From Alistipes sp. (GTDB lineage Bacteria; Bacteroidota; Bacteroidia; Bacteroidales; Rikenellaceae): 58,949 bases of DNA. Position 1 is the stretch's first letter. Each line of letters starts with the position of its first letter. The notes beneath the pieces were generated by a model. That model searched no databases, was not told where the DNA came from, and saw only the letters and a list, made by a program, of their open reading frames with translations. This document shows positions 7,908 through 17,712 of this stretch, one piece after another. The DNA is taken from assembly GCA_017399485.1 (NCBI GenBank), contig JAFQCA010000052.1:1-58949 (forward strand), in the 5' to 3' direction. The position numbers were made by a program, and so were the translations under genes.

Positions 7908-9632
7908 TTAATATTGCTCCTGCACCTCGCTAATCAGAGAGACATCCTCACCCTCTGAAGAGTTGATATATGCCTCTGCCGATGCAATATACGCCTCGGT
8001 CAGTTTCAAAAACAATTTCGCATCCGAATTATAATCATCAACTTCCGAAGCCTGCTGAGCCAACAAGTATGTGATAATAATATGGCCTACGCTCTCGACC
8101 AAGCGACGTGCGTGGAAATCCTTGTACTGCGGATACTCCTTGTTTATCGTCTCTACACGCTCAATCATACCCTCTACTCTCTGGCGCAAAGCCTTCAACT
8201 TCTCGACTATCGGCTGCATCTGTTCAGAATACGAAAGCGACTCATATAACGCAATATGCTCCACGAAAGTACCCTTCGTAACGCCATTGATAGCCGCTAC
8301 GACCTGCAACTGCGACGTACCCTCATATATATTCATAATACGCGCATCACGATACAACCGCTCGCAAGGATAATCCTTCATAAAGCCCGAGCCACCGTGA
8401 ATCTGGATAGCATCATAAGCCAATGAGTTGGCATACTCCGAAGCAAACAATTTCACCAAAGGCGTAAAGGCATCCGCCAAGCGATTATAATACTTCATCT
8501 GCTGACGCTCTTCGGCCTCAAGTGAACGCTCGTGCGAGATATGAGTATATTGCTTATATATCTCGACAAAGCGGCTTGTTTCATAGAGCAATGCACGCGC
8601 ACCGTGCAATCGCGCACGCATATTTGACAACATCTCCGAGATAGCAGGGAACTGAATAATATCCTTACCAAATTGACGTCGCTCGTGGGCATACTTCAAA
8701 GCCTCACGATATGCCGCCTCGCACAAACCAACCGACTGTGCGCCAATACCCAATCGGGCTGCATTCATCAACGACATAACATATTTGATAAGGCCCATTC
8801 GCCTATCACCCACCAACTCGGCAGGAGCATCCGTAAATACCAACTCGCAGGTCGGCGAGCCTTTAATACCCAACTTATTCTCTATGCGGCGTACCTTCAT
8901 TCCGCCGTCACGCTTATCATAGACAAACATCGACAAGCCGCGCGCATCGGTAGTGCCCTCTTCCGAACGCGCCAACACCAACGACACATCGCCGTCACCA
9001 TTGGTAATAAAGCGCTTCACGCCATTAAGCAACCACGTCTGCTTCTGCTCCGACCACGTAGCCTTCAACATTACGGCGCCTAAATCGGAACCTGCATCAG
9101 GCTCTGTCAAGTCCATCGCACAAGTAGCGCCATTGCATACCCACGTCAAGAACTTCTGCTTCTGTTCCTCGCTGGCAAACTCATTAAGCGTCTCGGCACA
9201 ATCCTGCAAGCCCCATATATTCTCAAAACTTGCATCAGCACGTGCCACCATCTCATTTGCCATAACAAAACAGGTCAGCGGGAAGTTAAGACCACCAAAA
9301 CGACGTGGCAGAGTGAGTCCACTCAAACCTGCTGCATTTACAGCATTAATATTCTCGACTGTTCCCGACGCATACTCCACTCTGTCGTTCACCACTCGCG
9401 GACCTTCGTGGTCCACGCCCTCGGCATTAGGAGCAATAACATCGCCACACACCTCGCCCGTCAATGACATCACACGACGGTAAGAGTCCATAGCATCCTC
9501 AAAGTCTTGAGGTGCGTAATCGTAAGTTTTCGCCTCCGAAAAGTTACGCTCCTTGAGTTCCACAATCTTGCGCATCAACGGATGCTCAAGGTGGTACTGC
9601 AAATCCTTATTATCTAAAAAGAAATTAGCCAT
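7908..9632 (-). CDS. Acyl-CoA dehydrogenase family protein
   Basis: This 574-residue cytosolic flavoprotein belongs to the longer acyl-CoA dehydrogenase subtype with an extra C-terminal helical domain. The substrate/FAD motif CAMDLTEPDAGSD is at 171-183, the FAD-binding ERRQFGKDI at 317-325, and IQIHGGSGFMKDYPCERLYRD at 409-429. The putative catalytic base is E437 in IYEGTS. It lies 2 bases downstream of etfA and completes an etfB-etfA-acd operon, so it should pass electrons from an acyl-CoA to EtfAB. Which acyl-CoA is used, and whether the complex runs as an oxidase or as a bifurcating crotonyl-CoA reductase, cannot be told. Confidence 0.93.
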   Translation of the reverse strand: MANFFLDNKDLQYHLEHPLMRKIVELKERNFSEAKTYDYAPQDFEDAMDSYRRVMSLTGEVCGDVIAPNAEGVDHEGPRVVNDRVEYASGTVENINAVNAAGLSGLTLPRRFGGLNFPLTCFVMANEMVARADASFENIWGLQDCAETLNEFASEEQKQKFLTWVCNGATCAMDLTEPDAGSDLGAVMLKATWSEQKQTWLLNGVKRFITNGDGDVSLVLARSEEGTTDARGLSMFVYDKRDGGMKVRRIENKLGIKGSPTCELVFTDAPAELVGDRRMGLIKYVMSLMNAARLGIGAQSVGLCEAAYREALKYAHERRQFGKDIIQFPAISEMLSNMRARLHGARALLYETSRFVEIYKQYTHISHERSLEAEERQQMKYYNRLADAFTPLVKLFASEYANSLAYDAIQIHGGSGFMKDYPCERLYRDARIMNIYEGTSQLQVVAAINGVTKGTFVEHIALYESLSYSEQMQPIVEKLKALRQRVEGMIERVETINKEYPQYKDFHARRLVESVGHIIITYLLAQQASEVDDYNSDAKLFLKLTEAYIASAEAYINSSEGEDVSLISEVQEQY

Positions 9633-9634
9633 CC

Positions 9635-10654
9635 TTACTTTGAGTTTTGCTTATAATACTTAATCATCTTTGGGATTACCTCCTCAACTTTGCCCGTAAT
9701 GGCATAGTCGGCAATCTTATTAATCGGAGCATCAGCGTCGGTATTAATCGATATAATCATCGACGACTCATCCATACCTGCCGTATGCTGAATCTGGCCC
9801 GAAATACCACACGCAATATATAGTTTTGGACGGACTGTAACACCTGTCTGACCAATCTGACGCTCGTGCTCACAGAATCCAGCATCTACAGCAGCGCGAC
9901 TTGCGCCCACTTCGGCGCCAAGCACCTCAGCCAACTCATAGCACAACTTAAAGCCATCTTTCGAGCCCATACCGTAACCTCCGGCCACGATAACGCTTGC
10001 GCCCTTGATATTGATTTTACGCTCCTCGATTTGTCTATCCAAGATTGTAATAGCCAAATCCGACGGCGTAATATACTCTCTCCACGCAATAGCCTTCACT
10101 TCACCCGTAGCACTCTGCGCGGCAGGCTCCTTACGCATAACGCCCTCACGCACAGTAGCCATCTGCGGACGATGGTCGGGATTGACAATCGTTGCAATGA
10201 TATTACCGCCAAAGGCAGGACGAATCTGATACAACAGATTCTCATACTCTTTACCTGTCTTGGCATCCTTATGAGGACCTATCTCCAATTGTGTACAATC
10301 TGCCGTCAAGCCACTATGCAGCGCTGACGATACACGCGGCGCAAAGTCTCGGCCTACGGGCGTAGCACCAAAGAGCACAATCTGAGGTTGCTCGGCCTTT
10401 ATCAATCCACACAACACAGATGTATGAGGCAGAGTCCTGAATGGAGCAAACAACTCATCATCCGCCACCCAAACAGTATCGGCACCATAAGCAGCCAACT
10501 CCTTCTCGATGCCCTCAACATTATGGCCCAATACGACGGCCTCCAACTTAACACCCAGCGTGGCTGCCAATTCGCGACCTTTGGTAAGCAATTCCAAACT
10601 TACGTCGGCAATCGCACCATCCTCAATTTCGATATATACAAATATATTATTCAT
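9635..10654 (-). CDS. etfA: Electron transfer flavoprotein alpha subunit
   Basis: 339 residues. The C-terminal FAD domain is complete: SVIVAGGYGMGSKDGF near 220, GASRAAVDAGF, QIGQTGVTVRPKLYIACGIS and SGQIQHTAGM, ending with the typical DYAITGKVEEVIPKMI. It forms the EtfAB heterodimer with the product of the gene 16 bases upstream and transfers electrons to or from the acyl-CoA dehydrogenase encoded next. The N-terminal half is the usual Rossmann-like domain. Confidence 0.95.
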   Translation of the reverse strand: MNNIFVYIEIEDGAIADVSLELLTKGRELAATLGVKLEAVVLGHNVEGIEKELAAYGADTVWVADDELFAPFRTLPHTSVLCGLIKAEQPQIVLFGATPVGRDFAPRVSSALHSGLTADCTQLEIGPHKDAKTGKEYENLLYQIRPAFGGNIIATIVNPDHRPQMATVREGVMRKEPAAQSATGEVKAIAWREYITPSDLAITILDRQIEERKINIKGASVIVAGGYGMGSKDGFKLCYELAEVLGAEVGASRAAVDAGFCEHERQIGQTGVTVRPKLYIACGISGQIQHTAGMDESSMIISINTDADAPINKIADYAITGKVEEVIPKMIKYYKQNSK

Positions 10655-10670
10655 ACCTATTCAAGTTCGA

Positions 10671-11549
10671 TTAACCGAGCGTATGGCTCGCTATAAGTTC
10701 AACCATCAAACCATTAATATCCTCATCCGAGGCCTCAAGACGTTTAGCCTCTTTGGATTGGAATACCACATTCTCAATCTTCTTCACCTTGGTAGGCGAG
10801 CCCAACAATCCCAACTGCTGCTCATCACACTCTATGTCGACAGCCGTCAACTCTACGATTTTAAGATAATCGTGCTTTTGGGCCATCTTTGCACTCAACG
10901 ACTCCACATCAGCGGCAATCTCCGATGAGGTCATCGCATACTTATACTTCATCATACGAAGTGCATTCTGCGGACGTACCTCTGCAGCCGATGAGTTCAC
11001 GGTAATCACCGCCGGGAGCGGAGACTCAACAACCTCAACGCCTCGCTCCAAACGACGGCGCACTACAATCGAAGACTCCTTCACCTGCACAACCTGCTCG
11101 GCATAAGTCACCTGCGGCAGACCTAACTTTTCGGCCACCTGAGGACCTACCTGCGCCGTATCACCATCTATGGCCTGACGACCTGCGACTATAACATCGG
11201 CTCCAATCTGGCGCAACGCACACGACAGAGCATAAGAGGTTGCAAGCGTATCAGCACCTGCAAATTTTCTATCAGTTAAAAGGTATCCGCCATCGGCACC
11301 ACGAAATATAGCATCGCGGATGATGTCGGCGGCACGCATCGGACCCATCGAGAGGATATGTACCGTTGAGCCGACACACTCGTCTTTAAGACGCAGAGCC
11401 AACTCCAAGGCATTCAAATCTTCAGGATTGAATATAGCAGGTAACGCAGCACGATTCACAGTACCTTCAGCCGTCATTGCATCCTTACCCACATTGCGGG
11501 TATCGGGAACCTGCTTGGCCAATACAACAATTTTTAATGCTTTGTTCAT
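10671..11549 (-). CDS. etfB: Electron transfer flavoprotein beta subunit
   Basis: 292 residues, slightly longer than the common 250-260. The signature LKIVVLAKQVPDTRNVGKD at 5-23, DLNALELALRLKD at 43-55, GRQAIDGDTAQVGPQVAEKLGLPQVTYA at 141-168 and the ETF-beta signature VVRRRLERGVEVVESPLPAVITV near 178-200 are all present. First gene of the etfB-etfA-acd operon. The 100 bases upstream hold the purA terminator and no obvious TAnnTTTG box. Confidence 0.95.
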   Translation of the reverse strand: MNKALKIVVLAKQVPDTRNVGKDAMTAEGTVNRAALPAIFNPEDLNALELALRLKDECVGSTVHILSMGPMRAADIIRDAIFRGADGGYLLTDRKFAGADTLATSYALSCALRQIGADVIVAGRQAIDGDTAQVGPQVAEKLGLPQVTYAEQVVQVKESSIVVRRRLERGVEVVESPLPAVITVNSSAAEVRPQNALRMMKYKYAMTSSEIAADVESLSAKMAQKHDYLKIVELTAVDIECDEQQLGLLGSPTKVKKIENVVFQSKEAKRLEASDEDINGLMVELIASHTLG

Positions 11550-11650
11550 TTATCAAAATTTAGTTACTCACTCGACGCCTTGCCGCGACAACAAAACGTC
11601 TTAAAAAACATACGTGCAGATATATCCATTTCGCATATCTCACACTAAAA

Positions 11651-11703
11651 AATATCCGAAAACACCCAATATACGCGACATATTGGAGCATTTTCGGATA
11701 TAT
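11651..11703 (-). terminator. Terminator of purA
   Basis: Long two-part stem: AATATCCGAAAA pairs with TTTTCGGATAT, and the inner CAATAT pairs with ATATTG. It lies 44-96 bases past the purA stop in the transcription direction. Confidence 0.65.
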
Positions 11704-11746
11704 ATTTCAAAGAATATTGCTTCTACGCACTCTTCTATTCCATTCG

Positions 11747-13015
11747 TTATCTCACGATAGTCTCCTCACGGTCTGGACCTACCGAGATAATCTTAACAGG
11801 CACACCTGTCTCACGCTCGATAAACTCTACATAAGTCTTGAACTCTGCGGGGAAATCCTCATAGCGACGTACGCCGCTAATCTTTGTCTTCCAACCCTTG
11901 AACTCGGTATATACGGGCTCAATCTCATCGTTGAGTTCATACGGAAGATGGTCAACAACCTCTCCGCCCACTTTGTAAGCCGTAGCAACCTTTACAACAT
12001 CGAAATCGTCCATAACGTCCGACTTCATCATTATAAGGCCTGTCACGCCATCAACCATTACGGCATACTTCAACGCTACCAAGTCCAGCCAACCGCAACG
12101 GCGAGGACGACCTGTTACAGCACCAAACTCGTGACCAATGCGAGCCAACTCCTTACCCGTCTCATCAAACAACTCTGTCGGGAACGGACCGCTACCTACG
12201 CGAGTACAATATGCCTTGAAGATACCATACACATCACCAATCTTCGTAGGCGCAACGCCCAAGCCTGTACATACACCTGCACAAACAGTATTAGATGATG
12301 TAACGAAAGGATATGTACCAAAATCAACATCCAACATAGAGCCCTGCGCACCCTCAGCCAAGATGGGTACATCCTGCTCGATGTATTGATTTACCTCGTG
12401 CTCGCTATCGATAAAGCGGAAACCACGCAGATACTCGATACCCTCCATCCACTTCTGCTCATACTCGGTAATATCATACTCAAAACCCTCAAACTGAGCC
12501 AGCATATCGGTATGCTTACTCTTCAAGCGATTGTAACGGTCAAGGAAATCTACCGCCAGCACATCACCGAAACGCAAACCGTTACGACCTGTCTTATCCA
12601 TATAAGTAGGGCCGATACCACGCAAAGTCGAACCAATCTTCGACTTACCCTTTGCAGCCTCGCTTGCAGCATCCAACTGGCGGTGAGTAGGCAGAATAAG
12701 GTGCGCCTTCTTCGAGATAAAGAGTTTGCTCTTTACATCTATACCCTGCGCCGCGATGCTTGTCAACTCCTCAGTCAAACTAACGGGGTCCACAACCACA
12801 CCGTTACCGATTATATTAATAGAGCCCTCGCGGAAGATACCCGACGGCACTGTACGCAACACAAAACTTGTATCGCCAAAATGCAACGAGTGACCAGCAT
12901 TAGGGCCACCCTGAAAGCGAGCAATCACCTTATAATTTGGGGTAAGCACGTCTACGACCTTGCCTTTACCTTCGTCACCCCACTGCAATCCAAGAACTAC
13001 ATCTACTTTTTTCAT
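11747..13015 (-). CDS. purA: Adenylosuccinate synthase
   Basis: 422 residues, the normal length. GTP-dependent ligation of IMP and aspartate in AMP synthesis. The P-loop-like VVLGLQWGDEGKGKVVD (5-21) carries the catalytic Asp and Lys, and GPNAGHSLHF (37-46) carries the general-base His. Also seen: TLRGIGPTYMDKTGR near 128-142, EGAQGSMLDVDFGTYPFVTSSN near 221-242, and VTGRPRRCGWLD near 296. It stands alone between its own promoter and terminator. Confidence 0.97.
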   Translation of the reverse strand: MKKVDVVLGLQWGDEGKGKVVDVLTPNYKVIARFQGGPNAGHSLHFGDTSFVLRTVPSGIFREGSINIIGNGVVVDPVSLTEELTSIAAQGIDVKSKLFISKKAHLILPTHRQLDAASEAAKGKSKIGSTLRGIGPTYMDKTGRNGLRFGDVLAVDFLDRYNRLKSKHTDMLAQFEGFEYDITEYEQKWMEGIEYLRGFRFIDSEHEVNQYIEQDVPILAEGAQGSMLDVDFGTYPFVTSSNTVCAGVCTGLGVAPTKIGDVYGIFKAYCTRVGSGPFPTELFDETGKELARIGHEFGAVTGRPRRCGWLDLVALKYAVMVDGVTGLIMMKSDVMDDFDVVKVATAYKVGGEVVDHLPYELNDEIEPVYTEFKGWKTKISGVRRYEDFPAEFKTYVEFIERETGVPVKIISVGPDREETIVR

Positions 13016-13402
13016 CTATCTAATATGGTTTTATCGTTTTCCTTTAACGCAAAACACTTGATTTTGCCTTCAAAGATACTCTTTTTTTTTGAACCGTCTA
13101 CAATTTAATGGCGGAATTTATCAACAGGTTGTCAAAACCTCCGCTTTGTGGCGAAACTACCCTCATTGTCGGTGGGTGAGATGGCTCTGTTTTGATATTC
13201 GCTCGACATAGCGCATCCTCATTCACCAATTCTCTATACCAAAAAATGCAAACTCGAAATACACAATCAAACTATCACGACAACGTTACTGTTTCACACA
13301 CGCAGCCCACCATTAATAACAAAAAAATTTGGGGTGTTATACAAACCAAACACCCCAATATTCTATTATTGAAAACCGCTCTTCACATCAAATTCCCATC
13401 CG
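13016..13402. other. Intergenic region between purA and an acidic small protein gene
   Basis: No gene is seen. It holds the purA -7 box (TATCTTTG, minus strand 13078-13071, with TTG at 13103-13101 and a 22-base spacer), an imperfect stem between 13171-13184 (GGTGGGTGAGATGG) and 13214-13227 (CATCCTCATTCACC), and a terminator at 13329-13358 for the gene to its right. Confidence 0.5.
13329..13358 (-). terminator. Terminator of the acidic small protein gene
   Basis: Ten-bp stem TTGGGGTGTT/AACACCCCAA. On the minus strand it is followed by a run of seven T. Confidence 0.75.
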
Positions 13403-13714
13403 TTACTCCATATCATCATCCGCTACGGCATCGTCCTGAATCTCGTCGGCTCCTGCAATCTCTTCATCGTTGTATAAGTCATCATCCTCAACCGAGTCTG
13501 CCGAATCGTCAATCTTTACATCAATCTTTAACAGATATGAAGTATCCTCAGTCTCATAAGGCACCACATAGAAGAAATCACCATTAGGTTTATCTATACG
13601 CGACATCACCTCCGAAAATCCGCGAGGATATAAAGCCTTTACCTCTTCCAACTGCTCAGGTGTAAGATTGTGGATGCTTGTTACAATTCTTTTTTTGGTA
13701 TTATTTGTCATCAT
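13403..13714 (-). CDS. Hypothetical protein with acidic C-terminal tail
   Basis: About 103 residues if started at the ATG pair 13714/13711, which precedes TNNTKKRIVTSIHNL; the open frame extends to 13771 but that part looks non-coding. Residues ~15-70 form a small folded region (LTPEQLEEVKALYPRGFSEVM, DFFYVVPYETEDTSYLLKIDVKI). The last ~35 residues are almost all Asp/Glu/Ala/Asn. I do not recognise the family with certainty. It is divergent from ligA across a very AT-rich 135-base promoter region and has its own terminator. Confidence 0.7.
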   Translation of the reverse strand: MMTNNTKKRIVTSIHNLTPEQLEEVKALYPRGFSEVMSRIDKPNGDFFYVVPYETEDTSYLLKIDVKIDDSADSVEDDDLYNDEEIAGADEIQDDAVADDDME

Positions 13715-13849
13715 AGTTGCTAAATTTTCTGCAAGTATAAGCAAAATTTGCATATCAAAGCAAATCTTCACATTTTTTTTTATTTTTTTTTATTTTTCAC
13801 TCCCATTACAAACAAAATATGTACCTTTACCGATAATTTTACTTGTGAT

Positions 13850-15949
13850 ATGACCATAGAGCAACAAATCAACGAATTACGTCGCACACTGAATCTCTAC
13901 AACTACAAATATTACGTAGAGAACAACCCCGCTGTGTCGGATTTCGAGTTTGACACTCTTTTACGTCAATTACAAGAGTTGGAGGCTGCAAACCCTCAAT
14001 TCGCCGACCCGAACTCACCCACTGCCCGTGTCGGCAGTGACCTTACGAGCGAGTTTCAAAGCGTAGAACACACCTTTCCTATGTTGTCACTCTCGAACAC
14101 CTACTCTCTCGAGGAGTTGGGCGAATGGATTGACCGCAACGAGAAAGAGGTAGGCCAAACCGAATATGTCTGCGAATTGAAGTTCGACGGCACAGCCATA
14201 TCGCTAACCTATGAAAACGGACGACTGCTTCGCGCGGTTACACGCGGTGATGGCTCACGAGGCGACGATGTCACGGCCAACGTGCGCACTATTCGCTCGG
14301 TACCATTGGTACTTAACGGTGACGACTATCCCGACTTCTTTGAGATTCGAGGCGAGATATTTATGCCCTATTCATCATTCGAGCGTCTTAACGCCGAGCG
14401 AGCCGAAGCAGGCGAACAACTCTTTGCCAATCCCCGCAATGCAGCGGCTGGTACGCTCAAGCAGCAACAATCGCAGGTTGTAGCGCGACGAGGCCTGGAT
14501 TGTACGCTCTATCAACTTGCGGGCAATAAACTTCCCTGCGACACCCATAGTGGCAATCTTGATGCGGCACGCCGTTGGGGTTTCAAAATCTCGGAGCACA
14601 CTGCGATATGTTCTTCGCGTGAAGAGATTTTCAACTACATAAATTATTGGGATGTGGAGCGCAAGAGACTCCCCTTCCCGACTGACGGCATAGTCATCAA
14701 GGTCAATCGCGATTCGGTCCGCCGCACATTAGGTTACACATCCAAGGCTCCCAAATGGGCTGTGGCCTATAAGTTCAAGGCCGAGCAGGCGACTACACGC
14801 CTACTCTCTATCGACTATCAAGTGGGCCGTACAGGAGCAATTACTCCCGTAGCCAATCTTGAGCCTGTGCAGTTAGCCGGTACAACAGTAAAACGTGCCA
14901 CATTGCATAATGCCGACCAGATAGAGTTATTGGATATCCGCATAGGCGATATGGTTTACGTCGAAAAGGGCGGAGAGATTATCCCCAAGATTACGGGTAT
15001 CGACCTCTCGGCACGTCAGGCCGACAGCCAACCTTTGGAGTATATCACCCATTGCCCCGAATGTGGAGCAACGTTGGTCCGCTACGAAGGTGAAGCCAAG
15101 CACTACTGCCCCAACCAGAACGGTTGCCGTCCGCAGATTCTGGGACGTATCGTACATTTCATTCGCCGCAAGGCTATGAACATCGAGAGTTTGGGTGAGG
15201 AGACCGTAGAGTTACTCTTTGCAAATAATCTCTTGCACAATATAGCCGACCTATACGATATCAAAGCCGAGCAGATAGCCACCCTGCCACGTTTGGGCGA
15301 GAAATCTGCCGAGAACATTATACAGAGCATCAACAATTCACGTCAAGTACCGTTCCACCGCGTACTCTTTGCTTTGGGGATACGATTCGTGGGCGAAACG
15401 ACAGCCAAATATCTGGCCGAACATTTCCGTTCTCTCGATGCCATACAGTCGGCCTCCCGCGAGGAACTCACCGAAGCCGAAGAGGTAGGCGAAAAGATTG
15501 CCGATGCCATAATTGAGTATTTTGCCGATGAGCGCAACCAGCAAATCATCGGGCGTCTGCGCGAGGCAGGCTTGCAACTGACGGCAAAAGAGCGCACCAA
15601 AGCATCCAATGCCTTAGAGGGTTTGACATTCGTCATTTCGGGCTCGTTTGCCAACCATTCGCGCGATGAGTTAAAGGCTTTGATAGATGCTAACGGAGGA
15701 AAAAATCTCGCAGCCGTATCGGCCAACACATCATATCTGCTGGCTGGTGACAAGATAGGCCCTGCGAAGTTGCAAAAAGCCAACAAATTGGGTATAAAGA
15801 TTATCTCGGAGGATGAGTTTATCGCTATGATTGGCAGCAATGACACCCTACCGACATCAACCGTAGAAGTTGTTGCGCCTAATGAGGTCAAGGAAGAAGA
15901 GCCTACACCTCAAAGCACACCTCAGCCCATACAAGGCTCGCTGTTTTAG
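13850..15949 (+). CDS. ligA: NAD-dependent DNA ligase
   Basis: 699 residues from ATG 13850; the frame upstream of it (Phe-rich) is not part of the family. The order is the Ia domain with YYVENNP, the nucleotidyltransferase domain with adenylated K111 in CELKFDGTAIS, the OB fold, the Cys4 zinc finger (CPECGATL...YCPNQNGC, about 405-430), HhH motifs, and a BRCT domain (about 590-665, LEGLTFVISGSF). A Pro/Thr/Glu-rich tail closes it. It seals nicks in replication and repair using NAD+. First gene of a run with dapA, 81 bases apart. A near-consensus -7 box TACCTTTA is at 13822-13829. Confidence 0.97.
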   Translation: MTIEQQINELRRTLNLYNYKYYVENNPAVSDFEFDTLLRQLQELEAANPQFADPNSPTARVGSDLTSEFQSVEHTFPMLSLSNTYSLEELGEWIDRNEKEVGQTEYVCELKFDGTAISLTYENGRLLRAVTRGDGSRGDDVTANVRTIRSVPLVLNGDDYPDFFEIRGEIFMPYSSFERLNAERAEAGEQLFANPRNAAAGTLKQQQSQVVARRGLDCTLYQLAGNKLPCDTHSGNLDAARRWGFKISEHTAICSSREEIFNYINYWDVERKRLPFPTDGIVIKVNRDSVRRTLGYTSKAPKWAVAYKFKAEQATTRLLSIDYQVGRTGAITPVANLEPVQLAGTTVKRATLHNADQIELLDIRIGDMVYVEKGGEIIPKITGIDLSARQADSQPLEYITHCPECGATLVRYEGEAKHYCPNQNGCRPQILGRIVHFIRRKAMNIESLGEETVELLFANNLLHNIADLYDIKAEQIATLPRLGEKSAENIIQSINNSRQVPFHRVLFALGIRFVGETTAKYLAEHFRSLDAIQSASREELTEAEEVGEKIADAIIEYFADERNQQIIGRLREAGLQLTAKERTKASNALEGLTFVISGSFANHSRDELKALIDANGGKNLAAVSANTSYLLAGDKIGPAKLQKANKLGIKIISEDEFIAMIGSNDTLPTSTVEVVAPNEVKEEEPTPQSTPQPIQGSLF

Positions 15950-16030
15950 CCATAGTGATGCACAGGCGCAGCAGCAGCAAAAGACAAATTTATAAAAGTT
16001 AGGTTAATGAAATAAATAGTAGAAAAGAAT

Positions 16031-16921
16031 ATGAAGATGAAAAATCTCTGCGGTGTAGGAGCCGCGATGATAACACCATTCAAGAGCAACGGCGAGTGCG
16101 ATATGGAGGCTTTAGGCCGTATGCTCGATTACGTCATTGATGGTGGCACCGATTATATAGTTGCACTCGGCACGACAGCCGAGACTCCCACACTGTCAGC
16201 CGACGAGAAACGCCACATTTTGGATTTCACACGCAAGACAGTGGCTGGCCGCACTCCTATTGTCGTAGGTGCAGGTGGCAACAATACCGCCGAACTCATC
16301 CGCCAGATTCAGACAATGGATTTGGATGGCATCTCTGCCATTTTGAGCGTCACTCCCTACTACAACAAGCCGTCACAAGAGGGACTCTATCTTCATTACA
16401 AGGCTGTTGCCGAGGCCTCACCTCTACCAATTATTCTCTACAATGTTCCAGGCCGTACGGGTGTTAATATGACTGCCGAGACAACTTGCCGTTTGGCTGC
16501 CGACTGTCCCAACATCGTGGCTGTAAAGGAGGCATCGGGCAAGATTGACCAGATTGACCAAATCATAAAGAATCGCCCCAAGGATTTTCTCGTTCTTTCG
16601 GGTGATGACGGTATGACGGTCGATGTTATGCGCAAAGGTGGTGACGGTGTTATCTCGGTTGCCGTAAACGCTTTTCCTAAGCGTTTCTCGCACGTTGTCT
16701 ATCTCGCAAAGCAGGGTCTGTTTGACCGTGCTGCCGAGGCTTACGAACCTCTGCACGAGGCGGTATGCGCACTCTTCGAGCAGGGCAATCCTACGGGAGT
16801 AAAGGCCGCGCTTTCACTTATGGGGCACATCGAGAACTCTTTGCGTTTGCCGCTTGTTCCCGCTACCGACCTCTTGATTAAAAAGCTGGAAAAACTCATT
16901 CGTGAATACGAATTGTGCTAA
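16031..16921 (+). CDS. dapA: 4-hydroxy-tetrahydrodipicolinate synthase
   Basis: 296 residues. Class I aldolase that condenses pyruvate with aspartate semialdehyde, the first committed step to diaminopimelate and lysine. Active-site residues are in place: Schiff-base K166 in VAVKEASG, Y137 in ILYNVPGRTG with R142, and the GTTAE motif at 47-51. Length and motifs are normal. It lies between ligA and a DUF4919 gene with short gaps, so probably co-transcribed. Related N-acetylneuraminate lyases share the fold, but the motif set favours DapA. Confidence 0.95.
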   Translation: MKMKNLCGVGAAMITPFKSNGECDMEALGRMLDYVIDGGTDYIVALGTTAETPTLSADEKRHILDFTRKTVAGRTPIVVGAGGNNTAELIRQIQTMDLDGISAILSVTPYYNKPSQEGLYLHYKAVAEASPLPIILYNVPGRTGVNMTAETTCRLAADCPNIVAVKEASGKIDQIDQIIKNRPKDFLVLSGDDGMTVDVMRKGGDGVISVAVNAFPKRFSHVVYLAKQGLFDRAAEAYEPLHEAVCALFEQGNPTGVKAALSLMGHIENSLRLPLVPATDLLIKKLEKLIREYELC

Positions 16922-16948
16922 CTCTGCGTTTTATAAGAAAAAACTGAT

Positions 16949-17686
16949 ATGAAACGATTATTGTTATTAACACTTTTGCTTCTACCCGCAACACTGCTGG
17001 CAAAGATACCCGACGAGGAGGATATCAAACGTAAAACGATGGATTCCGCATCGCCCTACTACTTTACCACGCTTATGTTGCGTTATAACAATCTTGAGCA
17101 ACTCACCGAAGAGGAGTATCACTATCTCTACTACGGCTATGCTTATCAGGATAGTTATAAGCCGACAGCCACAAACAATGCTGCCGACCAACTGTACGCA
17201 TCACTGATGACGCTCAACGTCGAAAACCCCGACAAGGAGGAGATGAATCATATCATATCGTTATGCAATCAATCGCTGATGAACGACCCATTCAGCCCTA
17301 CGGCTCTCAATATGTTGGTATTTGCTTACGGTGCGTTGGGCGACAAACAGAAGGAGGAGGCTTATCATCGCCACCATCAGGGCATATTGAAGACCATAAA
17401 ATCTTCAGGCGATGGCCGCTCTGACAAGTATCCGCTACATATATTGATGTTCTCTCACGCTGTCGATGTACTCTCATCAATGGGCCTCTCGAGCAAACGT
17501 CCCGAGATAATCAGTCGTTCGGTGCAATATATCCCTCTGGTTGAGCCTATGCGCGTACCCGATGGCAAGATTAAAGGTTATTACTTTGATTATAGCCGTA
17601 TCTACCGCCGCAAACCCGATGGTGTGAAACTGGAGAAAAAGCGCACTTGGCAGTTTAACAATCTCGGAGTCAAGCAGTACAACTAA
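16949..17686 (+). CDS. Exported DUF4919 protein
   Basis: 245 residues with a signal peptide (MKRLLLLTLLLLPATLLA, cut before K19). The mature part is the DUF4919 pattern: YFTTLMLRYNNLEQLTEEEYHYLYYGYAYQD near 37-67, a helical middle that resembles a single TPR-like solenoid, and a Tyr-rich end. Function is unknown; likely periplasmic. It sits 27 bases after dapA and 26 bases before the clostripain-like gene. Confidence 0.75.
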   Translation: MKRLLLLTLLLLPATLLAKIPDEEDIKRKTMDSASPYYFTTLMLRYNNLEQLTEEEYHYLYYGYAYQDSYKPTATNNAADQLYASLMTLNVENPDKEEMNHIISLCNQSLMNDPFSPTALNMLVFAYGALGDKQKEEAYHRHHQGILKTIKSSGDGRSDKYPLHILMFSHAVDVLSSMGLSSKRPEIISRSVQYIPLVEPMRVPDGKIKGYYFDYSRIYRRKPDGVKLEKKRTWQFNNLGVKQYN

Positions 17687-17712
17687 ACTAACCCATAAGA
17701 TTATATAGCAAT

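Noticed and set aside
7908..11549. Caffeyl-CoA or lactate-type bifurcating complex
   Set aside because: etfB-etfA-acd order alone does not distinguish bifurcating from ordinary systems, and no partner (ferredoxin, LDH, transferase) is present.
13171..13227. Possible riboswitch or small RNA downstream of purA
   Set aside because: One imperfect stem only, no promoter or terminator placed to make a discrete transcript.
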